Source of the DNA: Streptomyces sp. Y2F8-2
GTDB taxonomy: Bacteria; Actinomycetota; Actinomycetes; Streptomycetales; Streptomycetaceae
Assembly (NCBI RefSeq): GCF_014905555.1
Contig: NZ_BNGS01000007.1
Location: 124,001-188,000, forward strand
DNA length: 64,000 bases
Direction of reading: 5' to 3'
Shown: positions 8,663 through 20,471 of the stretch, piece by piece
How the letters are laid out: the number at the start of each line of letters is the position of its first letter
Position numbering within the stretch: the first letter of the stretch is position 1
Translations under genes and position numbers: made by a program
The notes under the pieces: model-generated
Seen by the model: only the letters and a program-made list of their open reading frames with translations
The model's database searches: none
Told to the model about the DNA's origin: nothing

Positions 8663-9370
8663 TCACATTCCTCGTCGGGGAGCCTCCTGGGCTCCCTGGC
8701 CGGCGGCCACCTGCCGCAGATACGGGTTGGTGGCGCGCTCCCGGCCGATGGTCGTCTGGGGGCCGTGGCCGGACAGGACCACGGTCGAGTCGTCGAGCGG
8801 CAGGCACACGCGGGCCAGCGAGTCGAGCATCTCGGCCATGTCACCGCCGGGCAGGTCGGTGCGTCCGATGGAGCCGGCGAACAGCAGGTCACCCGAGAAG
8901 AGGATCGGTGGGATGTCCGCCGCCTCGGGCAGGCCGAAGGTCACCGACCCCTTGGTATGGCCCGGCGCGTGCGCGACGGACAGCTCCAGACCGGCCAGCC
9001 GCAGGGTCGTACCGTCGGTCAGCTCCTTGACGTCGTCCGGCTCCCCCACGGTCAGCTCGCCCATCAGCGGCATACCGAAGGAACGCCCGAGGGCCTTCTC
9101 CGGGTCGCTCATCATGTACCGGTCGTCGGGGTGGATCCACGCCGGTACGTCGTGCGCGCCGCACACCGGGACGACCGAGGCCACGTGATCGATGTGGCCG
9201 TGGGTGAGGACGACCGCCACGGGCTTGAGCCGATGCTTCTCGAGCGCGTCCTCGACTCCCCGGGCGGCCTGGTGGCCGGGGTCGATGATCACGCACTCCT
9301 CACCCGCGGCAGGGGCGACCAGGTAACAGTTGGTCCCCCAGGCCCCGGCGGGGAACCCGGCAATCAGCAC
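8663..9370 (-). CDS. MBL-fold metallo-hydrolase (glyoxalase II-like)
   Basis: 235 residues from the GTG at 9368-9370, which has GAAGGA at good spacing. The open frame continues far upstream but crosses a divergent promoter region, so this start is preferred. The metallo-beta-lactamase motif THGHIDH (about 56-62) supplies metal ligands, followed by HAPGHTKGS and FSGDLLFAGSIGRTDLPGG, both characteristic of glyoxalase-II-type hydrolases. The substrate is unknown; thioester hydrolysis is likely by family. It sits directly upstream of hisS and divergent from the cyclophilin gene. Confidence 0.9.
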   Translation of the reverse strand: MLIAGFPAGAWGTNCYLVAPAAGEECVIIDPGHQAARGVEDALEKHRLKPVAVVLTHGHIDHVASVVPVCGAHDVPAWIHPDDRYMMSDPEKALGRSFGMPLMGELTVGEPDDVKELTDGTTLRLAGLELSVAHAPGHTKGSVTFGLPEAADIPPILFSGDLLFAGSIGRTDLPGGDMAEMLDSLARVCLPLDDSTVVLSGHGPQTTIGRERATNPYLRQVAAGQGAQEAPRRGM

Positions 9371-9538
9371 GATCGTCCTTCGTTTGTGTCGTACGGGCGT
9401 CACTGGCTGTGGGTCAGAGCCTACCGGCGCTGCCGATTCCTCAGCGAACCCATATACGGTACGGGGCACACGCATGCGGTCGGCACACCAGACGCACGCG
9501 TACCGGTCGGCGGACGAGACGCATGAGGAGAAAACCCC

Positions 9539-10378
9539 GTGGTCAGCCAGGAACAGCGGCGGCGACAGCTCGCCCGGGAGAAGTTCTTGCGGCAGCAGCA
9601 GCGGCGTACGGAGGCGCGGCGCAAGGCGCGGATGCGCAATTCCGTGATCGCGTCGGTGCTCGGCGTGTTGCTGGTGGGCAGCGTGGTGTCGTACACGGCC
9701 GGGGTCTTCAAGGGCGACGACAAGAAGGCGAACGCGGGCGCAGAGGTGTCCCCGAGCGCCTCGGCGCCCAGCAAGGCGCCGGACCCCTGTGCGAAGCCCG
9801 CCCCGGGCAAGGCCAAGTCGCTGAGCTGGAAGAAGGAGCCGGCGATGACCATCGACACGTCGGCGAAGTACACGATGAAGCTGGCGACCACGTGCGGTGA
9901 CATCGACATCGCGCTGAAGACGGCCGCGGCCCCGCACACCGTGAACTCGTTCAACTTCCTCGCAGGCCAGGGCTTCTTCGACCACACCAAGTGCCACCGG
10001 CTCACCACCAACGGCATCTACGTGCTGCAGTGCGGCGACCCGAAGGGCAACGGCACCGGCGGTCCCGGCTACACCATCCCGGACGAGAACCTCAAGGACA
10101 AGAGCCTGAAGGGCAACGTGTATCCGGCGGGCACCGTGGCCATGGCCAACCAGTACAACGCCTCGACCAACCAGGGCCGCAACAGCGGCGGCAGCCAGTT
10201 CTTCCTCGTCTACCAGGACAGCCAGTTGCCGCCCAACTACACCCCGTTCGGCACCATCGACGCCGCCGGCATGAAGGTGCTGAAGAAAATCGCCGCCGCC
10301 GGCGAGAGCACCGGCCAGGGCGACGGAGCGCCGAACGCGACCGTCGTGATCAACAAGGCGACGGTGACGAAATCCTGA
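9539..10378 (+). CDS. membrane-anchored cyclophilin-type peptidyl-prolyl isomerase
   Basis: 279 residues from a GTG with a strong GAGGAG site. The N-terminus is very basic (residues 4-35, many Arg/Gln), followed by one membrane segment (about 35-54) and an Ala/Ser/Pro/Lys linker. The cyclophilin domain covers about 105-278, with KCHRLTTNGIYVLQCGDP (catalytic-type Arg154, Gln164) and NSGGSQFFLVYQD. The domain is predicted outside the membrane, so it may help fold exported proteins. The N-terminal topology is clear; the isomerase call rests on the family. Confidence 0.93.
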   Translation: MVSQEQRRRQLAREKFLRQQQRRTEARRKARMRNSVIASVLGVLLVGSVVSYTAGVFKGDDKKANAGAEVSPSASAPSKAPDPCAKPAPGKAKSLSWKKEPAMTIDTSAKYTMKLATTCGDIDIALKTAAAPHTVNSFNFLAGQGFFDHTKCHRLTTNGIYVLQCGDPKGNGTGGPGYTIPDENLKDKSLKGNVYPAGTVAMANQYNASTNQGRNSGGSQFFLVYQDSQLPPNYTPFGTIDAAGMKVLKKIAAAGESTGQGDGAPNATVVINKATVTKS

Positions 10379-10512
10379 ACGTCAACAGCTGAATTTCGGT
10401 CGCGCGGGATGCGGACAGCCGCCCCGCCGGTCGCCTATGTTGGCCGTGACGAAACTGTGGACGATGCTCGGGGGCGCTGAGGCTCCCGCAGGCATCATGT
10501 GGAGGAGGCGCT

Positions 10513-11742
10513 GTGAGCAGCGACCCGTGGGGCCGCGTCGACGAGACGGGGACCGTGTACGTGCGGACGGCCGATGGCGAGAAGGTCGTCGGTTCCTGGC
10601 AGGCCGGCTCCCCCGAGGAGGCGCTGGCCTACTTCGAGCGCAAGTACGAGGGCCTGGTGGTCGAGATCGGCCTCCTCGAGAAGCGAGTGAAGACCACCGA
10701 CCTGTCGGCGAAGGACGCCATGGCCGCCATCGACCACCTGCGGGAGCAGGTGGACGCCCATCACGCGGTCGGCGACCTGGACGCGCTGCGCGCCCGCCTG
10801 GACAAGCTCGTGGAGATCGTCGAGGCGCGCCGTGAGGAGCGCAAGGCGCAGCGGGCACGGCAGTCCGACGAGGCCCGCCACGCCAAGGAGGCGCTGGTCG
10901 CGGAGGCGGAGCAGTTGGCGCAGTCCGACCAGTGGCGGGCTGCCGGTGAGCGGCTGCGGTCGCTGGTGGACACCTGGAAGGGGCTGCCGCGGCTCGACCG
11001 AAAGTCGGACGACGAGCTGTGGCACCGCTTCTCGCACGCGCGGTCGGCGTTCTCCAAGCGCCGCAAGGCGCACTTCGCGCAGCTGGACGCGCAGCGCGAG
11101 GAGGCCCGCAAGACCAAGGAGAGGCTGGTCGCCGAGGCCGAGGCGCTGTCGGGTTCGACGGACTGGGGACCGACCGCGGCGCGCTACCGCGAGCTGATGG
11201 CCGAGTGGAAGGCCGCCGGCCGTGCGCAGCGGGAGCACGAGGACGACCTGTGGAACCGGTTCCGCGGTGCGCAGGACGTGTTCTTCGCGGCGCGCAGCTC
11301 GGTCTTCGCGGAGCGGGACGCCGAGCAGGCCGAGAACCTCAAGCTGAAGGAGGAGCTGGCCGAGGAGGCGGAGAAGCTGCTGCCGATCACCGACCTGAAG
11401 GCCGCGCGGGCCGCCTTCCGCTCGATCAACGAGCGCTGGGAGGCCATCGGGCATGTGCCGCGGGACGCGCGGGCGCGGGTCGAGGGCCGGATGCACGCGG
11501 TCGACCGGGCCATCCAGGAGGCCGAGGAGGCCGAGTGGCGGCGTACGAACCCGGAGGCGCGGGCGCGCGCGGAGGGCCTGACCGGTCAGTTGCAGGCGGC
11601 CGTGGACAAGCTGCGGACGCAGATCGAGCAGGCCCGGTCGGCGGGCAACACCGCGAAGGCCGAGAAGCTGGAGAGGGAGCTGGAGGGCCGCCAGGCGCTC
11701 CTGGACCAGGCCCTGAAGGGTCTGCAGGAGTTCGGCGGCTGA
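10513..11742 (+). CDS. DUF349 domain-containing protein
   Basis: 409 residues from a GTG with GGAGGAG upstream. The sequence is strongly helical and charged, rich in Glu/Ala/Arg, with at least three DUF349 repeats recognisable by recurring W-x-x-A/x-Wx patterns: SDQWRAAGERLRSLVDTWK, TDWGPTAARYRELMAEWKA and DLKAARAAFRSINERWEAI. No catalytic motif is visible, and the biochemical role is unknown. A strong bidirectional terminator follows, shared with relA on the opposite strand. Confidence 0.88.
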   Translation: MSSDPWGRVDETGTVYVRTADGEKVVGSWQAGSPEEALAYFERKYEGLVVEIGLLEKRVKTTDLSAKDAMAAIDHLREQVDAHHAVGDLDALRARLDKLVEIVEARREERKAQRARQSDEARHAKEALVAEAEQLAQSDQWRAAGERLRSLVDTWKGLPRLDRKSDDELWHRFSHARSAFSKRRKAHFAQLDAQREEARKTKERLVAEAEALSGSTDWGPTAARYRELMAEWKAAGRAQREHEDDLWNRFRGAQDVFFAARSSVFAERDAEQAENLKLKEELAEEAEKLLPITDLKAARAAFRSINERWEAIGHVPRDARARVEGRMHAVDRAIQEAEEAEWRRTNPEARARAEGLTGQLQAAVDKLRTQIEQARSAGNTAKAEKLERELEGRQALLDQALKGLQEFGG

Positions 11743-11756
11743 CAGCCGACTGAAAA

Positions 11757-11787
11757 GGGGCTCCCGTACCTCGGGTACGGGAGCCCC
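11757..11787. terminator. bidirectional terminator between DUF349 gene and relA
   Basis: A perfect 14-base stem (11757-11770 with 11774-11787) and a TCG loop, preceded by AAAA and followed by TTT. It therefore looks like an intrinsic terminator on both strands, placed between convergent genes. Confidence 0.92.
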
Positions 11788-11809
11788 TTTCGTCTGCTCT
11801 GGCGTCCGG

Positions 11810-14326
<2,517 letters not shown>

Positions 14327-14445
14327 GAGGGCTCCTCGTGCGCGATCCGGGTCCCCCGGTCAGGCTCCGGAGCACCCATGGTAGCGATCCCGGGCTCCGG
14401 TCTCGCCCTCAGTCCGCGGGACGGCCTGCTATGGGAGAAACGCAC

Positions 14446-14479
14446 GAGGCGGGCCCCGGATTCCTCCGGGGCCCGCCTC
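14446..14479 (-). terminator. hairpin between apt and relA
   Basis: A perfect 15-base stem (14446-14460 with 14465-14479) and TTCC loop, about 50 bases after the apt stop on the minus strand and followed there by GTTTCTCCC. It would end or attenuate the sec-apt transcript before relA. Confidence 0.75.
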
Positions 14480-14531
14480 ACGGTGTCCTGCGGCCCGACG
14501 GGGCCTTGCGCGCGGGTGTACGGCGCGGAAC

Positions 14532-15080
14532 TCAGACCTGGAGCAGTGCCTCCAGCGGGGCGCCGGCCAGGGCCGGCTCCAGCCGGGCACGGCCGCCGAG
14601 GAAGCCCAGTTCCATGAGGACCGAGACGCCCGCGACCTCGGCGCCCGCCCGGCGGATGAGCTGCAGCGAGGCCTCGGCGGTGCCGCCGGTGGCGAGGACG
14701 TCGTCGACGACCATCACGCGGTCGGTCGCCGACAGGTCCTCGGCGTGCACCTCGATCTCCGCGGAGCCGTACTCCAGGTCGTACGCCTGCCGCAGGGTGG
14801 CTCCGGGCAGCTTGCCCGCCTTGCGTACGGGGACGAAGCCGACGCCCGCGCGGACGGCGACCGGGGCGCCGAGGATGAACCCGCGCGCCTCCAGACCGAC
14901 GATCTTCGTCGCGCCGTGCCGCACGGTCAGCTCCGCCAGCGCGTCGGTGAGCGCGGTGAAGGCCGCCGGGTCCGCGAGCAGCGGGGTGATGTCCTTGAAC
15001 ATCACCCCCGGCTCCGGGTGGTCCGGCACGTCCCGGATACGGCTGAGCAGCAGTGCTTGTATGTCGGTCGTCTCGGTCAT
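14532..15080 (-). CDS. apt: adenine phosphoribosyltransferase
   Basis: 182 residues, normal length. It converts adenine and PRPP to AMP in purine salvage. The PRPP-binding motif VMVVDDVLATGGTAEAS is plain, with the APRT-type GLEARGFILGAPVA and the opening RIRDVPDHPEPGVMFKDITPLL. Its ATG overlaps the secF stop by four bases, so it is coupled to the sec genes. The apt-relA adjacency downstream of secDF is a known actinobacterial arrangement. Confidence 0.96.
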   Translation of the reverse strand: MTETTDIQALLLSRIRDVPDHPEPGVMFKDITPLLADPAAFTALTDALAELTVRHGATKIVGLEARGFILGAPVAVRAGVGFVPVRKAGKLPGATLRQAYDLEYGSAEIEVHAEDLSATDRVMVVDDVLATGGTAEASLQLIRRAGAEVAGVSVLMELGFLGGRARLEPALAGAPLEALLQV

Positions 15081-16186
15081 CGGCGCTTTCCGGAGGGTCG
15101 GCCGCGACCGCGGTTACGGGACGCGGGCTGGCTGCGCGGGCCGACGACCGCCGGTGCGGCGTCCTGCGGCTCTTCGGCGTGGGAGTCGTCCTCGGCCCCT
15201 CCGACGGGCCCCGCCTCGGCGGCCTGCGCGCGCTTGGCGAGGACGCGGCGCTTGAGGGCCTTCATCTGCGGCTCGCGCTCCTTGAGGTCGGCGACGAGCG
15301 GAGTGGCGATGAAGATCGAGGAGTACGCACCGGCCGCGAGGCCGACGAACAGCGACAGCGAGATGTCGTTGAGCGTGCCCGCACCGAGGAAGCCGCCGCC
15401 GATGAACAGCAGGCCCGCCACCGGCAGCAGGGCCACCACCGTGGTGTTGATGGAACGCACCAGGGTGCTGTTGATCGAGCTGTTGGCGACGTCGCTGAAG
15501 GTCCAGCGGGTCTGCTTGGTGATGTCCTTCGTCTGCTCCTTGAGGCTGTCGAAGACGACGACCGTGTCGTAGAGCGAGTAACCGAGGATCGTCAGCAGAC
15601 CGATCACCGTGCCGGACGTGACCTCGAAGCCGACGAGCGCGTAGATGCCGGTGGTGATGGTGATGTCGTGGATCAGTGCGACGAACGCGGCCAGGGCCAT
15701 ACGCCACTCGAAGGCGATCGCCAGGTAGATCACGACCAGCACCATGAAGATCGCCAGGCCCTCCCAGGCCTTGCCGGCGATCTGCTCACCCCAGCTGGGG
15801 CCGACCAGGTCGGCGTTGATCTGCTCCGAGGGGACGCTCAGGTCCTTGGCCAGGGTGTCCTTGATCTGGTCGGACTTGCCGGTGTCGATTCCGGCGACCT
15901 GGATGCGCAGGCCGCCCGTGCCGAGCTTCTGCACCACGGCGGGATGGCCGGAGGCGTCGTGAGCGTAGGTCTCGGCCTGGGCCACCGAGACACTCGTCTT
16001 CGGGGTGGTGAAGACCGCTCCGCCCTGGAACTCGATGCCCATGTTCAGGCCGCGCACCGCCAGGCCGACGATGGCCGTGATGGTGATCAAGATCGAGACG
16101 CCGTACCAGATCTTGCGGTTGCCGACGAAGTCGTAACCGACCTCGCCTCGGTGGAGCCGGGCGCCGAGGTTGCCGAGCTTCGACAT
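15077..16186 (-). CDS. secF: protein translocase subunit SecF
   Basis: 369 residues. SecF has six membrane segments and pairs with SecD to drive late steps of Sec export with the proton gradient. An N-terminal segment (GVSILITITAIVGLAVRGLN) and the family motif GIEFQGGAVF are followed by an extracytoplasmic domain and five clustered helices. Typical SecF stretches include LGYSLYDTVVVFDSLKE and the SINTTVVALLPVAGLLF region. The C-terminus carries a charged, Pro/Arg-rich tail. It starts three bases after the secD stop. Confidence 0.96.
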   Translation of the reverse strand: MSKLGNLGARLHRGEVGYDFVGNRKIWYGVSILITITAIVGLAVRGLNMGIEFQGGAVFTTPKTSVSVAQAETYAHDASGHPAVVQKLGTGGLRIQVAGIDTGKSDQIKDTLAKDLSVPSEQINADLVGPSWGEQIAGKAWEGLAIFMVLVVIYLAIAFEWRMALAAFVALIHDITITTGIYALVGFEVTSGTVIGLLTILGYSLYDTVVVFDSLKEQTKDITKQTRWTFSDVANSSINSTLVRSINTTVVALLPVAGLLFIGGGFLGAGTLNDISLSLFVGLAAGAYSSIFIATPLVADLKEREPQMKALKRRVLAKRAQAAEAGPVGGAEDDSHAEEPQDAAPAVVGPRSQPASRNRGRGRPSGKRR

Positions 16187-16189
16187 CTC

Positions 16190-17971
16190 TCACGCCTCCT
16201 TCGGGTCGACGGGGGCGGAGGGACGACGGGTGCGCCGCAGGGGCGGCTTGGCGCCTAGGCGCTTGGGGTCGAGGCCGGACCAGCTGTGGCCGTTCGCGAA
16301 GAACGACCGGCGCGCCAGGATCGTCAGCAGCGGCTTGGTGAACAGGAAGACCACCACGACGTCGAGCAGGGTCGTCAGGCCGAGCGTGAACGCGAAGCCC
16401 TGGACCTTGCCGACGGTGACGATGAAGAGCACCGCGGCGGCGAGGAAGGACACGAAGTCGGACACCAGGATGGTGCGCCGGGCGCGCGGCCAGCCGCGTT
16501 CGACGGCGGGGCGCAGGGAGCGGCCCTCGCGGATCTCGTCCCGGACGCGTTCGAAGTACACGATGAACGAGTCCGCGGTGATGCCGATCGCGACGATGGC
16601 GCCGCACACGGCGGGCAGGTTCAGCGCGAAGCCGATGGTCGGGCCGAGCAGCGACATGATCACGTAAGTGAGGATCGCGGACACCGCGAGGGACGCGACG
16701 GCGATGGCCGCGAGGCCGCGGTAGTAGACGACCAGGTAGATCACGACGAGAGCAAGGCCGATGGCGCCCGCGATCAGACCGGCGTGCAGCTGCTCACCGC
16801 CGAGCGCGGCGGTCACGGTGGTGACGCTCGACTCCTTGAAGGTGAGCGGGAGCGCGCCGTACGACAGCATGTTGGACAGACTCTGGGCGTCCTCCTGGGT
16901 GAAGCTGCCGGAGATCTCCGCGTTGCCGCCGGTGATGGCCGTCTGGACGTACGGGTGGGAGACGACCTCGTCGTCCAGGACGATCGCGAACTCGTTCTGC
17001 GGGGTCGTCTTCTGCGACAGCTGACCGGTGATGTCGGCGAACTTCTTGGCGCCGCTGGAGTTGAAGGTCATCTGGACCTGCCAGCCGGCGGCACCCTGCG
17101 TGTCGTAGACGGCCTGGGCCTTCTTGACCTCCGTGCCGTCGACCGCGACCGGGCCGAGCAGGAACTTGTTCCAGACGTTGCCGTCCTTGCCGCAGGCGAC
17201 GGTGGGCTCGCCCGTCTTGGCGCCCTTGCCGGCCGTGGCGCGCTGCTCCGGCTTGCTGCAGTCGAGGGCGGCGTACTGGGCCTGGAGCCCCGCCGCGCCA
17301 CCGGAGGCGGACCCGGCACTCGAGGAGGGCGAGGCGCTCGCGGAGGGCTTGGTGGAGGCGGCTGCGGACGCGGAGCTCTTGGCGGACGGCGTGGAGGTCG
17401 CCTTCAGCGCGTCCGTGACGGGGCGGCCCTGCGAGGTGGCGGAGGGCGTCGGGCCGGCGGAGCCGGACGTCGCCTTGCTCTTGCTCGCCGAGCTCGACGG
17501 GCTGGGCGAGGCGCTGCCGCCCGCGCTGGAGCTGGGGCTGGGGCTCGCCGAGGCGCCGGTGCCGGAGGCGTCGCGCTGCAGGACCGGACGGAAGTACAGC
17601 TTGGCGGTGGTGCCGACCTGTTCCCGGGCCTCCTTGGAGTTCGTGCCCCGGGGGATGTTGACGATGATGTTGCGGTCGCCCTGGGTCTGCACCTCCGCCT
17701 CGGACACGCCCAGACCGTTGACCCGTCGGTTCATGATCTCGACCGCGGTGTCCATGTTGGTCTTGTTGATCGCGTTGGGCTGACCGGGCTCGTTGACCGC
17801 CGTCAGCGTGATGCTGGTGCCGCCGGCGAGGTCGATGCCGAGACGCGGAGTGGTGTGTCCGGAGGCGAACATTCCCCCGGTGAGCGCCGCGATGGCGATC
17901 AGGATGAGGGCCAGCGAGCGCCCTGGCTTGCTCTGGGCGCTCGCGCTCCGGCCCTTCTTCGGTGCTGCCAC
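16190..17971 (-). CDS. secD: protein translocase subunit SecD with low-complexity insertion
   Basis: 593 residues from a GTG. Conserved SecD parts are the first membrane helix, LGIDLAGGTSITLT, the P1 region (NIIVNIPRGTNSKEAREQVG) and the C-terminal five-helix domain (YRGLAAIAVASLAVSA, AIGITADSFIVYFERVRDE). Between about residues 134 and 224 the extracytoplasmic P1 region holds a long Ser/Ala/Pro/Thr-rich stretch (SPSPSSSAGGS and similar). The family core does not need this insertion, which probably forms a flexible exposed loop. It is followed directly by secF; yajC lies 136 bases upstream. Confidence 0.95.
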   Translation of the reverse strand: MAAPKKGRSASAQSKPGRSLALILIAIAALTGGMFASGHTTPRLGIDLAGGTSITLTAVNEPGQPNAINKTNMDTAVEIMNRRVNGLGVSEAEVQTQGDRNIIVNIPRGTNSKEAREQVGTTAKLYFRPVLQRDASGTGASASPSPSSSAGGSASPSPSSSASKSKATSGSAGPTPSATSQGRPVTDALKATSTPSAKSSASAAASTKPSASASPSSSAGSASGGAAGLQAQYAALDCSKPEQRATAGKGAKTGEPTVACGKDGNVWNKFLLGPVAVDGTEVKKAQAVYDTQGAAGWQVQMTFNSSGAKKFADITGQLSQKTTPQNEFAIVLDDEVVSHPYVQTAITGGNAEISGSFTQEDAQSLSNMLSYGALPLTFKESSVTTVTAALGGEQLHAGLIAGAIGLALVVIYLVVYYRGLAAIAVASLAVSAILTYVIMSLLGPTIGFALNLPAVCGAIVAIGITADSFIVYFERVRDEIREGRSLRPAVERGWPRARRTILVSDFVSFLAAAVLFIVTVGKVQGFAFTLGLTTLLDVVVVFLFTKPLLTILARRSFFANGHSWSGLDPKRLGAKPPLRRTRRPSAPVDPKEA

Positions 17972-18062
17972 CTTCTCGTACTCCCTCTCGAGCCGCCGCG
18001 CGCGGGGTCAGCGTACGGGCGGCCATGCCATTGTGTGGGGATTCCCCGCGAAAACCGCACAG

Positions 18063-18101
18063 CCCGGGCCGGGACGCGCCGATCACGCGCCCTGGCCCGG
18101 G
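18063..18101 (-). terminator. imperfect hairpin between yajC and secD
   Basis: Sixteen-base arms (18063-18078 with 18086-18101) with two mismatches and a seven-base loop lie just after the yajC stop on the minus strand. There is no T run. Partial termination or transcript processing between yajC and secDF is possible. Confidence 0.4.
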
Positions 18102-18107
18102 ATGCGG

Positions 18108-18614
18108 TCACTTCGCGTCGGAGTCGCCGTCGGTCTTCTTCGGCTCTGCTGCGTCGGCCTTGGCGTCGGTTTCGTCGGCCTTGGCGTCGGTCGCGGCGTC
18201 CGCGTCCTTCTTGCCGAGGTCGACCTTGTCGTCGGCAGGGCCCGAAGAGGCGTCGGCGGCGGGCTCGTCGGTCTCGGTGAGGGAGGAGGCGTCGTCCGGC
18301 ACGACGGCGGCGTCGGCCTTCAGGTCGTGCTCGATGCCGTGGACGATGCGGTTGTACTCGTCGTCGGTCAGGACGGCGCCGATCGCGTTCTTCGCGAAGA
18401 GCAGCTCAACGCCCGGGCCCGCGTCAAGGAGGACCGTGTCGTCGTTGACCTCCTTGACCGTCGCGTACATGCCCCCGATCGTGCGGACGCCGCTGCCGGG
18501 CTGCATGTCGTTGCGCATTTGCGCGGCCTGCTGCTGCTTGCGCTTGGCCGAGCGGGTCATCAGGAACATGGCCCCGATGAGCACGATGAACGGGAGGAGG
18601 GTCACGATATTCAC
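18108..18614 (-). CDS. yajC: preprotein translocase subunit YajC
   Basis: 168 residues from the GTG at 18612-18614 (product MNIVTLLPFIVLIGAMFLM), with AAGGAA upstream. A single N-terminal membrane helix is followed by the YajC core (KRKQQQAAQMRNDMQPGSGV, TIGGMYATVKEVNDDTVLL). After about residue 105 the sequence becomes an Asp/Ala/Lys-rich acidic tail (DAKADETDAKADAAEPKK) that is long for the family. YajC associates with SecDF, whose genes follow. An upstream extension of the frame is possible but lacks a good start. Confidence 0.93.
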   Translation of the reverse strand: MNIVTLLPFIVLIGAMFLMTRSAKRKQQQAAQMRNDMQPGSGVRTIGGMYATVKEVNDDTVLLDAGPGVELLFAKNAIGAVLTDDEYNRIVHGIEHDLKADAAVVPDDASSLTETDEPAADASSGPADDKVDLGKKDADAATDAKADETDAKADAAEPKKTDGDSDAK

Positions 18615-18779
18615 GGGACGGAATTTCCTTCGCACGACCGCTCGATCGGCGGCCTGGTGGATGGGGGTGTGATGGGCGCCGCCCGCGAGGGCGGCATCGG
18701 CGGAGTCTAAGCGAGTCCGCACGCAAGGAACAACGCTCAGCATGGCACCCGGGTTCCTGCTGGTGCGAGTTCCGCGCCG

Positions 18780-19850
18780 TCACGCCCCGAACAGGTCCTG
18801 TTGTCCGTTTCCCCCGGTCGTCCCGCGTGGCGCGGTCAGTCCGAGGTGCGCCCAGGCGGCCGGTGTCGCCACCCGTCCGCGCGGGGTCCGGGCGAGCAGG
18901 CCCTCCCTGACCAGGAACGGTTCGGCGACCTCCTCCACGGTCTCACGCTCCTCCCCCACGGCGACGGCGAGTGTGGACAGGCCGACGGGGCCGCCGCCGA
19001 ACAACTTCAGCAGGGCCTCGAGGACGGCCCGGTCGAGGCGGTCGAGGCCGCGCGCGTCGACCTCGTAGACGGCGAGGGCCGCCGCCGCGATCTCACGGGT
19101 GATCACTCCGTCGGCCTTGACCTGGGCGTAGTCCCGCACGCGTCGCAGCAGCCGGTTGGCGATACGCGGGGTGCCACGGGAGCGTCCGGCGATCTCGGCG
19201 GCGCCCTGGGGGTCGATCTCCACGTCGAGCAGGCCCGCCGAGCGGTGGATGACGCGCTCCAGCTCGGCGGGCTCGTAGAACTCCATGTGGGCGGTGAAGC
19301 CGAAGCGGTCGCGCAGCGGTGGCGGCAGCAGGCCCGCGCGGGTGGTGGCGCCGACCAGCGTGAACGGCGGCAGTTCCAGCGGGATGGCGGTGGCGCCGGG
19401 GCCCTTGCCGACGATCACGTCGACGCGGAAGTCCTCCATCGCCATGTAGAGCATCTCCTCCGCGGGCCTCGACATGCGGTGGATCTCGTCGAGGAAGAGG
19501 ACCTCACCCTCCTGCAGGGAGGAGAGGATCGCGGCCAGGTCGCCGGCGTGCTGGATGGCGGGGCCGCTGGTGATGCGGATGGGGGCGCCCATCTCGGCCG
19601 CGATGATCATCGACAGGGTCGTCTTGCCGAGGCCGGGTGCGCCGGACAGCAGCACGTGGTCGGCGGTGGCACCCCGCGCGCGTGCCGCGCGCAGCACCAG
19701 GTCGAGCTGCTCCCTGACCTTCTCCTGGCCGATGAACTCGCCCAGGTCCTTGGGGCGCAGGGCGGCCTCGACGGCCTGGTCCTCACGGTCGGCGACAGAG
19801 CCCACCAGCCGCTCGGGGGCGGAAGTGTCGGTCGTGTCGTCCCAGTTCAC
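18780..19850 (-). CDS. ruvB: Holliday junction branch-migration helicase RuvB
   Basis: 356 residues from a GTG. The AAA+ motor of the RuvAB complex: Walker A GAPGLGKT (70-77), Walker B VLFLDEIHR, RuvB-specific FTLVGATTRAGLLPPPLRDRF (arginine finger region) and a C-terminal winged-helix domain (GREGLLARTPRGRVATPAAW-like end). It is the last gene of ruvC-ruvA-ruvB, 15 bases after ruvA. Confidence 0.97.
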   Translation of the reverse strand: MNWDDTTDTSAPERLVGSVADREDQAVEAALRPKDLGEFIGQEKVREQLDLVLRAARARGATADHVLLSGAPGLGKTTLSMIIAAEMGAPIRITSGPAIQHAGDLAAILSSLQEGEVLFLDEIHRMSRPAEEMLYMAMEDFRVDVIVGKGPGATAIPLELPPFTLVGATTRAGLLPPPLRDRFGFTAHMEFYEPAELERVIHRSAGLLDVEIDPQGAAEIAGRSRGTPRIANRLLRRVRDYAQVKADGVITREIAAAALAVYEVDARGLDRLDRAVLEALLKLFGGGPVGLSTLAVAVGEERETVEEVAEPFLVREGLLARTPRGRVATPAAWAHLGLTAPRGTTGGNGQQDLFGA

Positions 19851-19865
19851 TTGACGTCTCCTGGC

Positions 19866-20471
19866 TCAGCGGGCTCGGTTCAGGGTCTGCAGGGCCGCCT
19901 TGAGGAGGGCACCCACCTGGGGTGTACCCCCGGCGGCCTCGGCCTGCGGGGCGACCGCGGCGACCGCCTCCTCGGCCTCCCGGGTCGCGTACCCGAGGCC
20001 GACCAGGGCGGCGTGCAGCTGGTCGCGCCAGCCGGAGGCGGCGGGTGCTGCGGCCGTGGGGGCGCCGACGGGTTCGCCCAGGCGGTCCTTCAGCTCCAGG
20101 AGCAGCTTCTGGGCGCCCTTCTTGCCGATGCCGGGGACCGCGACGAGCGCCTTCTCGTCACCGGTCGCCACGGCGCGGCGCAGGGCGTCCGGGGAGTGCA
20201 CGGCCAGCATGGACTGCGCCAGGCGCGGCCCGACACCGCTCGCGGTCTGCAGCAGCTCGAAGACCTGGCGCTCGTCGTCGTCCGCGAAGCCGTACAGGGT
20301 CAGCGAGTCCTCCCGGACGACCAGGGAGGTCGCGAGCTTCGTCTGCTGGCCGAGGCGGAGCCCGGAGAGCGTGTTCGGCGTGCACTGGACGGCGATGCCG
20401 ATGCCGCCCACCTCGACCACCGCGGAGTCCGGGGCGAGGGCGGCGACCGGGCCGCTGACGAAGGCGATCAT
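19866..20471 (-). CDS. ruvA: Holliday junction DNA helicase subunit RuvA
   Basis: 201 residues from the ATG at 20469-20471, which overlaps the ruvC stop (ATGA). RuvA binds the four-way junction and loads RuvB. The OB-fold N-terminus (MIAFVSGPVAALAPDSAVVE) is followed by helix-hairpin-helix motifs (ASGVGPRLAQSML, VPGIGKKGAQKLLLELKD) and a C-terminal RuvB-binding domain (HAALVGLGYATREAEEAV). Frames continuing upstream of this ATG overlap ruvC and are not real. Confidence 0.97.
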   Translation of the reverse strand: MIAFVSGPVAALAPDSAVVEVGGIGIAVQCTPNTLSGLRLGQQTKLATSLVVREDSLTLYGFADDDERQVFELLQTASGVGPRLAQSMLAVHSPDALRRAVATGDEKALVAVPGIGKKGAQKLLLELKDRLGEPVGAPTAAAPAASGWRDQLHAALVGLGYATREAEEAVAAVAPQAEAAGGTPQVGALLKAALQTLNRAR

